DNA from: Pelodera strongyloides
Taxonomy: Eukaryota; Nematoda; Chromadorea; Rhabditida; Rhabditidae
Length of the DNA: 64,000 bases
Assembly: GCA_036852015.1 (NCBI GenBank)
Contig: JAANDG010000221.1
Location: 124,001 to 188,000 of the forward strand
Direction of reading: 5' to 3'
Made by a program: the position numbers and the translations under genes. The notes below the pieces were generated by a model. It searched no databases and was not told where the DNA came from. It saw nothing but the letters and a program-made list of their open reading frames with translations. The number at the start of each line of letters is the position of its first letter. The stretch's first letter is position 1. This document shows, piece after piece, positions 1 through 11,369 of this stretch.

Positions 1-466
1 TTAGTGACAATTTTGATCTTTTTGTCCAGGGTTTTTCTATAGTTTAATGTGGCTTATGGCTTGTCTCTTTTTGTCCGGTCACACACGCAGATTTTTGGGG
101 TGATTAAATAGCGCCGTAATACTACTGCGCTTACAGTGTGATTCATAATATTCTGGTAGAATCGATTTAAACTGACACCGATGGGTTATGGGTATCGACT
201 TAGTTTATGCATTGTACTTCACCTTATAATTGTAGAGTATCCTGTTCATAGTTTTTAATTTTTGAGGCACTTGGCGACTTTTCTTGTGGATCATTTTTGA
301 TCTCCTCAAGGAGTTCGAGAAGGGTTTAAGGACCAACATGTCCCGTTTGTAGATAGATTTCTCTTTATGTGACTTTTTGTTTCACCTCTCTCTCTATATG
401 AATATGTGTGAGGATATCTCTTCTTGTGTATCTCTCTTTCTCTCTCTCTCCCTCTCTCTCCTTCCC

Positions 467-507
<41 letters not shown>

Positions 508-1232
508 ATCTCTCTCTCTCTCTCTTCATCTCTCTCTACTTCTTTCTCTCCATCTCTCTCTCCTTTCTCTTTTTCCTTATTTCCTATTCCTCCCTCTTTC
601 CTTCCTTTATTTTTCTGTGTGTGAGTTGTCCTTCGAATTGCTCGGCTCCTAGATGTAGATCTAATGAGCTGAGCTCAGTCGTTAGGCTTTGTTAGAGAAA
701 TTCGCGTCCGTTCGTTTTTTTTGTTACCCAAAAATGTTATTGGCCACTTTGAAGTTCCTTTTCCGGAATTCATGACTTCCCTTCCTTTGTTTTTGTTGTT
801 TTTGTGAATAATCATAATCTATAACATAGGGAGGTATTTATTCGGAGAGTAGTATTTAGTAATTAATATAGAACCTTTGTACCCATGAGTTGTGAGTATT
901 TATGCGTGGTTGTCCGTATTTTACAGTGTAATAGGACATAGGGTGCACCGCGCGATTGCACCTATTGGCAAAAGTGTGCAATATCAATATGCTAGGAATT
1001 AACATAGAAGAGCAATAATAGTGCTTCAATTTTAATTAACTATCGTCAGTGTTATGTGTTGTTGTTTATTGTTAGTGTTAGTGTGGGGAAATTTCGAATT
1101 GTTCATTCGGTTTTGAAAAGGGCTAATGAGGGAGAGAGGAGGCCAAAACAATAGGAATTCGAAGAATATTGTGTTTCTTTTTCATGAAATAGTCGTTCAC
1201 GGCAATGTACTTTTCTTGTGTATTTTATGAAA
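1..1232. other. Intergenic, upstream of the palmitoyltransferase gene
   Basis: I see no coding exon here on either strand. The only structure is a long CT-rich tract near 421-590. The short ORFs in it are translations of that repeat (Ser/Leu on one strand, Arg/Glu on the other). Any promoter or untranslated exon of the gene starting at 1761 could lie here but cannot be recognised from sequence alone. Confidence 0.6.
421..590. repeat. CT-rich microsatellite
   Basis: A run of imperfect CT dinucleotides with TTC and CCTC interruptions. It is the first of about two dozen such tracts in the window. Confidence 0.95.
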
Positions 1233-1414
1233 TTAAAGCGAAATACCGGCAGGTTTTTGAAACACATCGCGTACGCCAGCATTCTTATCCAGCATATGCA
1301 AATAAACATAAATTAGAATAAAAAATCGAGTTAAATTCGAGCAAATTAGCATAAATACGTACAAATTCGGTTGTCTGCGATGTGTTCAAAAACCGGCCGG
1401 TATTTTCGCTTTAA
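1233..1414. mobile_element. Foldback element family A (about 180 bp, TTAA-flanked)
   Basis: It begins TTAAAGCGAAATACCGGC and ends with the reverse complement, GCCGGTATTTTCGCTTTAA. The interior keeps a diagnostic pattern of TATGCAAAT, CGAGCAAATTAGCATAA and a GAAACGCATCG-like segment. Other copies in the window are at 30099, 38642, 40538, 43324 and 48606. No ORF of substance, so it is a MITE-type non-autonomous element. It lies in the 5' flank of the palmitoyltransferase gene. Confidence 0.85.
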
Positions 1415-1750
1415 TCGTGCATCGTTCTTGTTTGTTATTTAAGTTTTTTTTGTTATACGTATTAAAATGCGCTTTTTCAGAATTAAACCGATGTGCAGTT
1501 GATTTCCGACTCGCCGTTGTCACACCACCTTGACGGTCAGTTTTAATTATCATTCGTGTTTATTGTATTCTGTATTTAGTGATATTTTTGTAAAATAGTT
1601 ATGTTCGTTTTTTCGCCATTTGCTTAGAATGCTTAGTATCTTTTTATTGTGTGGACTGATGCGGACCGTTGGGGTATCTGACTACTGGTAATGGTATCGT
1701 GGGCAGTGGGTATCACAATCAATTATCAGATTGTATGGTTCATTGTTTTT

Positions 1751-1760
1751 CCTTCTTTAG
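1751..1760 (+). promoter_or_regulatory. Splice acceptor directly before the start ATG (possible trans-splice site)
   Basis: The sequence CCTTCTTTAG abuts the ATG at 1761. In nematodes an acceptor placed immediately upstream of the start codon is often a spliced-leader trans-splice site. It could equally be a cis acceptor after an unseen 5' untranslated exon. Confidence 0.4.
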
Positions 1761-4700
1761 ATGTGCAAAAAGCTGTCCCAGCTTCTGCCCGCCACTGTGG
1801 CCTGGTCCCTAATAATGGTCTGCTCCGCCTGCTTTTTCTACTTTCTTGTACCGGCCGTTGGGAATAAGTTTGGTTAGTTTTTCCTTATTTTTATTTTTGT
1901 TGTTGTTTATAGTTTTGTTATTGTTCATTATCTGCCTACCTATAATAGTACATTTTTCCGTGTAACGAAATTTCCGTCATGTTTAAACGTTATTGTCGAG
2001 TGAGTTGAGTTTTTCGCATACTTGTTGCGGCTCTTAAATTAGCGATGAGAATTTTAGACTAGAATTAGGTTTGTAGTTTGTATTCTCTGTGATTTCAGGT
2101 TGGATAGGATGGGCGTGGTGTGGAGTTGATGTTTTGCTCTTCTTGATGGTGATATCAAACTTGGTAATGGCAATGTATATGGACCCGGGAGTACAACCAA
2201 TTGGTTGGTTATACCTTTTTTCGTTTATTCTCATATCCATTGGAAGTTATTATCCCGTGTAATTTTTTTGAGTACTCTGATGGCTGTAAAATACCTTCAT
2301 TGATAGGAATAGAACTATGGACCTTGACCCTTGTATTTTACGTAAAGTTTCAATTATTACGCACACCAGAAAATATTACTCACTTTGTCAGTCAATGTGA
2401 ATAAACTGCTCGGGAAGGGGGGGGGGGGGTTTAGGGTAATTATTTTCATTGTTAAAAAGGTTAAAAGTTAAAGCTAGGACTGTTCTTCAGGGCCCGAAGG
2501 GGTCCCTGCAGTCTGCTTTGGTCTACCGAAGTAGTGCGCTCCAGAGAATTGGATATTAGCTATATTTGTGATGTGCGATTGCGTATTATTTTTTCTACAT
2601 TCAAATTGTTGTGCTTTCTTCAGCCGTGGCTTCTGAGGAATCGATCCACGTGGATGAGTTTCGATCTCCTTTGTACAAGAATGTGGACATTAATGGAATA
2701 ACGGTTAGGATGAAGTGGTTGGTTTTATTATTATTTTGTTTACTTTTGTTTTGGCTTTCGTATTTAAAACATACATTTTTAAAAAGCTTGACCATCCTAG
2801 TTGACTTTCCCATTTTCGCGCAGTTTTACTTAGGTGTATGCAAAACACGCCGCAGGTGTATGTAAATTTCTTACTGTATGTAAAATTCGAGTAGTTTCCC
2901 ACTATAGAAACTGCAATAACATGGATGATACTTTCGCATGCGAAAGTGCGCGAAAACTTAACATAAATACTCTATTACTGACAATAGTTGTTCATTTTGA
3001 TTTAGGTGTGTAACTTGTAAGTTCTACCGACCACCACGAGCGTCCCACTGTTCAGTATGTAATAGGTAAGTTCCCCATTCGAATTATTTGTCGGTATCTT
3101 ATAACGGGTTCTAATTATTTTCGTATTTTGATTATTTGGACTGCGATGTGAGAATTACTCACTACTTACTGATTACCAGTTTCTAGGAATCCAGACTATT
3201 TTTTATATAACCGAAGAAGCTCGGTCTAAAATTGTGTGAATTCGTCAGTATTTTTAGATACTATGTTAATTGTTTAAAATGTTGAGATGCATCGACTCGT
3301 TCGACCACCACTGTCCCTGGGTGCATAATTGTGTGGGAAAGAGGAACTACAGATACTTTTTCTTCTTTCTTTTATTCCTTTCCTTCCACATGATTTGCGT
3401 CTTCTCAATATGTTTGACGTACACGCTGACGAATAGGTGAGTGTACTATTTTTAAAGTGAGGTTCATGCGATTTTGGAGTACCCGTTAGATGCCCGGTAA
3501 CAGTCTATTTCGTGTCCCTATGTCATTGTGTTCATGTCGTACTAGGGGTTAGCGGTTTAGTACTGTGCTAAAGCGAAGACTTTGCTATGTTTATCGGCGA
3601 TTTTAATAGTCTTTTCATTTTTGTAGTTATTAAGGTTTGTCGGTGAAACATTGATATAATAAGCTGATACTAACACCAGCAACTCAGATGCTTTTCCCTT
3701 GGCAATGACTAATTCTGATGGCTGATAATTGAGAAATAGTGTTAAGTAGATCTTCCCTAGTTATGTACTATTCTTTACAGTTCCCATGTTCCCAATAAGT
3801 TTGCTCTCGTTTAGGGTCTCATCACCTCATCGTGAGGATATGCTGACGAGGCCGAATCTCTGTTCGATTGCCCTGATGGCATTGTGTGCGATACTGGCAG
3901 TCCCCGTTGTGGGACTCACTATATTCCACATGGTATTGGTGTCCAGAGGACGGACGACCAATGAACAGGTTAGTGTTTATAAGTTTATATTTATTTGTAT
4001 TTATTATCTGTTATATTGATTTTTGTCTCTCTTTTTTCATTTCTGTAGTACCCGCTTAAACATAATTTGAAATTCGCGCTGTAATCGTTTTGTAAGTTAA
4101 AGCGTGAGCACGCTGGGGTTTTGTAGACAACTGAACGGCTGTGTATCTGCTTATCTGCTATGGGGGGGGTCGATTTGTTATTCTAATCATGCTCATTAGC
4201 ATATAATTAAATGGAATTAGTTATTCAACGTACCTATCAAAAACCTGATGTTTCAATGATTTGTTATTCTAATCATGCTGATTTGTATATAATGAAATGG
4301 AATTAGTTATTCGACGTACCTATCAAAAACCGGATGTTTCATCGGTTTAATATGTACAAAGAGTGGCGCTTGATTTCCAGTTTTTTGATTATGGCTGTCA
4401 TTGGAAAAATACGTGATGTAGAGGTATTTACTTCATACCGATTTTTTTGTCCGCCGAGCCGATACATCTCCAAGTACTCAGTACTCGTCTGGGAGGGAGG
4501 TCCATATTCAAATGCTCAATGTAGAGCTTACGTAAACTTTTCTCTTTATTGTAGGTGACAGGCAAGTTTCAATCGGGTTACAACCCGTTCACAGTGGGAT
4601 GCTGTGCTAATATACGCAACACATTGTGTGGAAGCACTTTCCCTTCGTGAGTCTTTGTTTTAGTTTAGCTGGGCTTACAGTTTGTCATTTGTAATTTTTT

Positions 4701-7483
4701 TTCTGGTATTTCAGTTCATTTTTGTGATTGGAGAGAGAGAGCGAGAGTGAGTGAGAGATAGAGCGAGAGAGAGAGAGAGGGACATTGCGTAATGAATTGT
4801 ACTGTGTGCTGTTGTTGAGTAAGGATAAATCAACCAGCAATATGATTTTGTTTTCTAAAGAAAATGGAACGGGGATGTTAATTTGTAAATGAATATGAAT
4901 TTTTGTAGGTACTCTCACTACGAGAAGGAGAGAGCCAAAGAGTTGGCGAAGAAGTGCAAAAATAGAAAGGGAGACCTGGAGGGAGGGGAAGGAGGGGACG
5001 AGCACTCGGTACTCTATGTGCCTGACAATTCTCAGCATAAGGATGGACATATAAAGGTGAGTATTCTTTGTTTTCCTCCTTTTTCTTGTTGTGAGTATTG
5101 GGCAGTTACCCCCGGTCTTCATAGTGTAGGGCGAGTGTGTGTGGTAGCTTTTGCGCCATTTCATTTGAGTTTGTTTCTTCTTTGTTACTTTTCGAGTGAT
5201 TGAGTGATAGGAGTGTGATGATGTAGAACTTCTTATGCTTTCATTGTTGGATTTTTTTATATTCGCAATGTTATAAGACGTGATTCTTGAGTTTTGGTTT
5301 GGGGTGATCGTCACCGCCAACACATGGGCACGGAGAACATTCGATCCTGAGAATTTTCCTGTTGGATAGAAATATAGAAACCAGTGCTTGGCAGTCAGCG
5401 CTTATCTTTACACCATATCTTCCATTTGCGCCGCTCAATTTTCTGTTTGAATCCAAAATCCATCCCACTACCGTATTTTTCTTTCACAGGACAAGGTTCC
5501 TGAGAAGAAAACGCGCGAACCATTAAAGGTATTTACTAGTGTGTGAGCGTGAATTCGTAATGCTTTTGTTGTCCATCTCTTAGCCGCGTACTTTGTAGAG
5601 TATAGTTTGTAGTTTGTAGTTCATAGTAAGTAGTACGTGTAGTCTATGTAATTACCATTCTACTTATGTGTGCCTTTCTAAACATATATGTTGCAGTATA
5701 TGTATTGTAATCTAGTTAGTTTTCGTTGGATAGTTGTATGTATCTTATGCTTCAAATAGTGTGTATGTGTGCATCTACTATGATCGTTTGATGTGTTACG
5801 GAACTTCTTACTAAAATATGTGTTTAATGTTTCTGTTGCTGAAAACGAAGGTCGACTAGCTTATTGTCTAAATATCTGTTATCTCGACTTGACACTTGAC
5901 ACAGACAAAATATTTATTAACACATATAGATGTGTGCATCAGTATGATGAGAGATATTCAGCAACAATTGAATGGCCGCAGTTTTAATTATCTTGAAAAG
6001 ATAATTAAAAGGGTGTTACTGTCTAACGTTGTCACTGTCTGTGGGAAACTGCGAGTGTATGTGGATGTGGGCATATATGTGAATGATAATGTGCTATGTT
6101 ATCAATCCCTTTTTTCTACATTATTCCAATTGCCTTTCTGGTCTTTCAGTTGAAACAGCTGAAGATGAACGAAAGTGAGAGCGTGGGAACGGCCATGTCA
6201 CTGGCGGGAACACAACGACCATCGTCTACAGTACCCGATGGAAGCACTTGCAATTTATTCGATGATGGAGCGAGTGGTTAGAGCTTTTGATTATTATTAT
6301 TATTATCTAAAGCACTATTGCACAGGGTTTCTGAAACGTATGCTGCACAACGGCGCAAATTTATGTGCTCTTTTTTCCCGTGGGGGATTCCCGTCTTTTC
6401 TCTGCGTGTCTCATGTTAGAATGATGTTTTCTGTACCCAGGGAATATTTCCCGAGGGAATCGGTGTGTTGAATATGGCCTCAGTATAAGTATGTAAGTAA
6501 TGTAAGCAACAAACAAAAAATCTAATTTTGGTCGTGCTGGGAAAATTGTAATGTAAACTTAATATTTTATTCTGGAACATTGTCGAGGAACTTTTTCCTG
6601 AAAGCACAATAGCCCTTCCATGGAGCGAACCCTTAGTGTTTGTGATTATGCGCCTCTAGCCTTCCTATTTGTATCCGTTTCTTCGGCTAGGTACATCACT
6701 TGTTTTTTACATACCTACTGTACCTAGACGGGTAATCTACGAATTAGCAGCAGGTGCACTCACATTGAATAAACGAACAAGCTGAAACATTACGAATCTT
6801 CTTCAGGCTCGATGCGATCCCCGGTGAAAACGGCATATGAAGAGAGTTTAGAGGAGGCGATGCGAGGGGCCAGCGATGGACGGAATAACATGGCAAAAGG
6901 TAGGCACACTATGAATACATGGTTTCTGGTATCGTTGTGTAAGTGCTGACTTGTATCGGACACCGGGACCGATGCAATGCTGGAACTTGAGTTTTCATTG
7001 GGAATATCACTTAACACTTAAATAGAACAACAACCACTGGTTTCAGCTTTCTAGTATGTAATATCTTACTGGATTCTGACATTATTTATTCTGAATCCTT
7101 CGAGACGTATCATTATTTCTGTTTCTGGTTTTTCTATTCCCTGTCCTTAGATTCTGTGTCGAAGCGAACGTCGGCGACATCAGTGGAGATGAATAATTCT
7201 GGAGATCGGAATTCAACAGGAATCACAAGGGTACGTGAAAGTTTCTAATTTCCATAGGTCTTCCCTCCTTCGAGCTTCATCTAGAAATAGTCAGGGACAC
7301 TGGGGACAGGTGCACGAATAGTGATGTACTATTTTTAACATATCATATCTTACATTACGCACAAATTGATTTATCTCTGATGTTCAGGTTCTAAACGGTG
7401 ACCGCTCGAAGCCATTGGGTTTCACAGATGCGGTGCGAATCCATGATCAGCTGTCATCGCCGACGAGAGCTGTTCCCTTGTAG
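1761..7483 (+). CDS. dhhc-8: DHHC palmitoyltransferase, ZDHHC5/8 family
   Basis: Protein S-acyltransferase that transfers palmitate from palmitoyl-CoA to cysteines of membrane proteins; four-pass membrane enzyme. Exons: 1761-1872, 2099-2203, 2624-2717, 3006-3065, 3287-3436, 3815-3968, 4555-4646, 4909-5056, 5490-5528, 6150-6276, 6807-6899, 7151-7230, 7388-7483. They join to 1350 nt, 449 aa, with all phases consistent. TM1 is about 12-33 and TM2 about 48-66. The zinc-binding Cys-rich domain follows ([19 protein letters not shown] from 104) with the catalytic DHHC at 130-133. TM3 is about 149-170, TM4 about 186-212, and TTNE is at 221-224. The segment [20 protein letters not shown] closely resembles mammalian ZDHHC5, and the post-TM4 CC...C cluster (241, 242, 250) matches the ZDHHC5/8 motif. 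The tail is far shorter than in vertebrates and ends in VPL. Exon 5 uses an unusual TGTTGAG acceptor. The symbol is by homology to the nematode ZDHHC5/8 orthologue. Confidence 0.93.
2417..2429. repeat. Poly-G tract (13 G)
   Basis: A run of 13 uninterrupted G in intron 2 of the palmitoyltransferase gene. Long G tracts are known in nematode genomes and can form quadruplexes. Confidence 0.9.
4170..4340. repeat. Two-copy tandem repeat of about 85-90 bp
   Basis: Two adjacent near-identical units, each carrying GATTTGTTATTCTAATCATG and GGAATTAGTTATTC, within intron 6 of the palmitoyltransferase gene. Non-coding. Confidence 0.8.
6373..6483. repeat. Dispersed foldback-derived repeat family H
   Basis: Shares CTCTGCGTGTCTCA, AGGGAATATTTCCC and GTTGAATATGGC segments with sequences at 8113-8245 and 56570-56667. 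The best copy (8113) has inverted ends (GACATATTCACCA against TGGTGAATATG), so this looks like a partial copy inserted in intron 10 of the palmitoyltransferase gene. Confidence 0.7.
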
Positions 7484-7964
7484 CACAACGCTGACACTTC
7501 GCTGATAGGCAGCTGATAGGCAGCTGACAGTTGTAAGCGGTACGCCTTATTGTATTAGGTTCTGTAAAGTGACGTTAAAGTACATTCGTTTAGAGTTTTA
7601 CCTTTTCCTTTTGCAATCCACCGTTTCTAACATCCATTGTTTCTGTTTATGTAATATAATTGTATTACGCCTTTGCAAATGTAGTGTATATTACTTGTTA
7701 TAATAATAGCAGAAGATTTAAGCAGATTTATTGAACTAACGTCTAATATTCAAAGTATTGATTGATTGTTTTTTTTGTATTTGTTACTCCTTATCTCAGT
7801 GCTCAAACGAACTGTATTCCCATGTGAGAAATGCTTTCTGAATCTTCTTGGCAACCTCTGATTTTAATAATTTATAATCTCATTTATACCTTGAATCCGT
7901 TAGGTGAACTCACTGGAATTTGGAAAATTGGGAGGGAAATGGGCTAATTATTGGGAGGTTTATG

Positions 7965-7984
7965 GTTTATTCTTTTTTTTTTTT

Positions 7985-8025
<41 letters not shown>

Positions 8026-8046
8026 TTTTTTTTTTTTTTTTTTTTA
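7965..8046. repeat. Poly-T tract
   Basis: About 70 T with a few interruptions, flanked on both sides by TTTATGGTTTATTCT-like sequence, so a short duplication brackets the homopolymer. It lies downstream of the palmitoyltransferase stop codon. Confidence 0.9.
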
Positions 8047-8112
8047 TGGTTTATTCTCGCGACTCGTGAGAATCCAAGTAAAGGTAGCCTTCTGCTATAG
8101 ACCTGGGCCCAG

Positions 8113-8245
8113 AGGACATATTCACCACTCAATTCCCCGTCGGGAATTTCCCGTCTCTTTCTCTGCGTGTCTCACATTAGAATGCTATTTCCTGTCCCCA
8201 GGGAATGTATCCCCGAGGGAGTAGGATTGGTGAATATGGCGTCTG
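8113..8245. mobile_element. Foldback element family H, complete copy
   Basis: Terminal inverted segments GACATATTCACCA and TGGTGAATATGGCGTC enclose a palindromic core (CCCCGTCGGGAATTTCCC and GGGAATGTATCCCC). No coding capacity. Related copies lie at 6373 and 56570. Confidence 0.7.
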
Positions 8246-8680
8246 ATTGAAGCTTAGACCTAACGGAAGTTTAAACAGGTAGATGGCTACGTCTAGGATA
8301 GCCTTGGGCCTGTAAGGAGATGCCTTCACTTCCTTCGTTGACATATTAATTAGTCTTTATCATACAGCTTTATTGGTTTTATTTACTGAATTTGAATACT
8401 TGGGACTATCTTTGCTCTAATTTAATTGGTTAGGGTTTTTGAACATTTCGTGTAATTTAATTAATCGTTAGGTTTAGTTTTTTTTCTTGGTGACTTATGT
8501 TTTTGGAGTGTATAAAGATGCCCGTGCTTTTTTTACTTTACTAAATTGGTTTTTTTTATATGTACTGAAATTAGGACGTCCTTAATTTAAAGAAATATAA
8601 TATTATTAAATAATAACGAGCACTTTGGAGACCGCGTTTTCTTGGGAAGAGGTTTTCCTTGTCCAACTGGGCACGTTTTT

Positions 8681-8856
8681 TTAAAGAGGTATGACTTGTG
8701 GCCTGAGGGACGGATGCTGGACAGCATCATTTTAATATGCAAATTTGTGTGTCCTTCTGGATGTTTCCGACGCACAATGAAGTTATTTTGCACATTATAG
8801 ATGTGAATACAGTTGTCGAGCATACGTCTCAAAACCACGTGTCATGGCGCTTTAAA
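8681..8856. mobile_element. Foldback element family G (CACGTG ends)
   Basis: The right end AACCACGTGTCATGGCGCTTTAAA mirrors a degenerate left end (TTTAAAGAGGTATGACTTGTGG). Related copies: 33845-33936, 36515-36697 and a degenerate one near 12590-12790. The interior contains TATGCAAATTTGTG. The small minus-strand ORF across it is a translation of the repeat. Confidence 0.65.
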
Positions 8857-9234
8857 GAGAGTTGGGAGTTTCGTCCCCGAGCCAGCTCTCCTAGGTGAAT
8901 ACGGTCTTTGTATTATATATCCAGTTGTTGTCTGTTTTGTTTGTGCTATTATTATTTTATATGTTGGCTACCGGTATTTATGTGATTGTTTTTTATCATT
9001 ATTTTAAGCCGCTTTTAATATACCTTTTTAACCTTTTATGATAAGTATGAGCCATTGTGGTTTATGTGATGTTTATAAATTAATTTGGAGTTTTTGTTTT
9101 TTTAATTAGTAGTGTTTTATACAGTGTGCTCATTGGATGCACTAAAAGGATAGGAAAATCTACGGGGGCTACTATTACACATCGAAGGTTTATAGTTTAC
9201 TACGTTGTGTTGTGTGGTGTGATTGACTGTGAAG

Positions 9235-9486
9235 CCGCGTTCGAGTTGGGGAAAAGTTGGTGGAATTCCGGAATTCCACCGTTCGAGATGGACGCGTCGT
9301 GGAAAAGCAAAAATACCATAATGGAATCGTTGTGGGATTATATTTTTAACCACTGCAGGAGCCAAAAATGACGCTTGACCCCGCCTGTTGGGGTTAAATA
9401 GCGGAAAAACATTTACGTTTCCGGTGTCCCATCTCGAACGGTGGAATTCCGGAATTCCACAACTTTTTCCCAACTCGAACGCGGGA
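9235..9486. mobile_element. Nested inverted repeat with about 55-bp arms
   Basis: The left arm from CGCGTTCGAGTTGGGG to GTTCGAGATG is the near-perfect reverse complement of the right arm from CATCTCGAACGG to AACTCGAACGCGG. Each arm contains a perfect 20-bp palindrome, GTGGAATTCCGGAATTCCAC. The spacer of about 140 bp has no ORF of note. Family unknown; no second copy seen here. Confidence 0.8.
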
Positions 9487-10160
9487 CTTGTAGATTTTGT
9501 ATGCGGTAGGGCGGAGCACAACTGTGATGTAGACAACTGTCTGGTAACCCTTAGCGGTCTCAGCAATGCCGTTAAACCACTGTTGTCAATTGATAGCGCA
9601 TTGGAGTACACTATGCAAATGCATTATGCACGCGGCATGTAATTATGCGTTGGGGAGGTAGAGCAGGCCATGATCCTTTTAGACATATTATATTTAAAAA
9701 AAAATTACCATATGTATCTCCCATGGACTACAAACTACATACATATCACCAGTGCATTACGCCATCGCTATCACTAAGCGTCGCGTAGGTCATACACTAA
9801 CTACGTACACCGCTAAACACTGCTAAACCACAGCTACCATTCAACTACAAGACTAATATCTATTAATAGTATAATTCATAACATACATTCTGTGCGTACC
9901 TACATATTCTAAGGTAAGTGTCTTACAGTTTTCCCAGTTTTTTCTTCCTTTCAGGTATTCCGAGGTTTCTACTCAAGGTTAGTTTCTTCATTACCTTTTC
10001 ATTATTAAATAATAATAAAATAATAATAATAATAATAATATTATATATTCTTATATTATTCATACTCTCTCACTTCTTTGCTGTTGCCAAAATTCTACTC
10101 TGATCATATATTGTCAATCATCAACACTTTCAACTTCCATTTTAACCTGTACTCAAGCCT

Positions 10161-10253
10161 GAGGTCATCGTACTGATGAGGTCCTGCCCAGGCAAAATCC
10201 TCGTATACGATTAAGGGTCGAAACGGGGTGTCATGCAATATATACATGACCTC
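10161..10253 (+). ncRNA. Hammerhead-ribozyme-like motif (candidate)
   Basis: CTGATGAG at 10173-10180, CGAAAC at 10219-10224 and GTC at 10230-10232 occur in hammerhead order. Candidate stem II is GGTCCT with AGGGTC (6 pairs including wobbles), and stem III is AC/GT around a tiny loop. Outer stem I, GAGGTCAT (10161-10168) with ATGACCTC (10246-10253), is perfect over 8 bp. The four bases next to the core on each side of stem I do not pair, so catalytic activity is uncertain. Such ribozymes occur in retroelements of invertebrates. It may instead be a decayed copy or a chance match. Confidence 0.4.
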
Positions 10254-10259
10254 TTACTT

Positions 10260-10860
10260 ATCGTTCAAATCACTCTTTCTTTCAATATCTTGCCTATACA
10301 TTAGTTTGCTCTCTTATTATAATATCACACTTTTGTTCATTTATTTCCCTAATTCAATTAATAGCCCTGAGCCTGAGGGGTTGTTCACCCATAACAAGGC
10401 AAAACTACGCTAAGCAAACAAATATTTTCCTAGAGAATTACAGGAGCGCCCCGTTCTATCCAAACCGTCTTTTCTCAAAACAAACATGGAATTGGGACGT
10501 TTCTTGCGCGCCGTTTTTTTTAGATGTTCGATATTGTTTATTAGTCTATTAACTATGAACAAATTGAGCAAATCTTACTGTTAGATTTATGCTTTATGTG
10601 TGTTCGAAATCATCGCCCAATTCTCAGAAACTTGCTAGATATGGGAAAACCTGCACAGCCAGAGGTTATGGTTACCCATGTCAAAATTTCAATTTCGAAT
10701 GGTGCTAAGTGCTAACGTTGGGCACCTTGGCGAAACTCGGGTCCTGCGCGGTGAGAACTTGGCATGAAAGGGGCTAACCTTACCCTTTACCTTTAATTAA
10801 AAAATCCTAATAAAATCAATAATCTGTGCTAACCGAGAAGAAAGGAGCGGTTCAGTTCCA
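10260..10860. other. No gene seen
   Basis: AT-rich sequence without coding signals or recognisable repeats between the hammerhead-like motif and the next CT tract. Confidence 0.5.
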
Positions 10861-10861
10861 T

Positions 10862-10895
10862 TTTCCCTCTTTATCTGTCTCTCGTCCTTCTCTCA

Positions 10896-10961
<66 letters not shown>

Positions 10962-11000
10962 CTCGTCCGTCTCTCAACCTCTCTCTTTCTTTCTCTCTGC
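10862..11000. repeat. CT microsatellite
   Basis: About 35 near-perfect CT units at 10890-10958, flanked on both sides by a repeated CTCGTCC(T/G)TCTCTCAACCTCTC block. Confidence 0.95.
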
Positions 11001-11271
11001 TTTTTAAGGCGTCTCCTTCATTGTATTTGATGTCGTTAGGTTAGAGTACCGCTCGGGTAACACGTGAAGGGAGACAAAACTGCACGACCTGCATTTATGC
11101 AAATCACGGCCTTGCTGCTACTGCACATTTTGCGGTTTTGGATCGGAATTTCGTCCTAAACAAAGCGTTCGCCCTTGTGTTCGAGAATTACTTTTCTCGA
11201 TTAATCTTCACTAGAATTGTGAATAGCAGTTCTTAGTACTAAGGGTCTGAACGACTGGCAGTCAAACCACT

Positions 11272-11289
11272 CTCTTTCTCTGTATCCCC

Positions 11290-11333
<44 letters not shown>

Positions 11334-11365
11334 GTCACTCTCTCCCTCTCTCTCCGTATCTCTCT
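11272..11365. repeat. CT microsatellite
   Basis: CT units with CTGTCTGT and CCCTCT interruptions. Confidence 0.95.
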
Positions 11366-11369
11366 CAAA

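Noticed and set aside
377..695. Several overlapping Ser/Leu-rich ORFs
   Set aside because: They are translations of a CT microsatellite in different frames, with no splice or start context.
3781..3814. Earlier acceptor (TTTACAG) for palmitoyltransferase exon 6
   Set aside because: It gives the wrong phase after exon 5; the acceptor at 3813-3814 keeps the family sequence.
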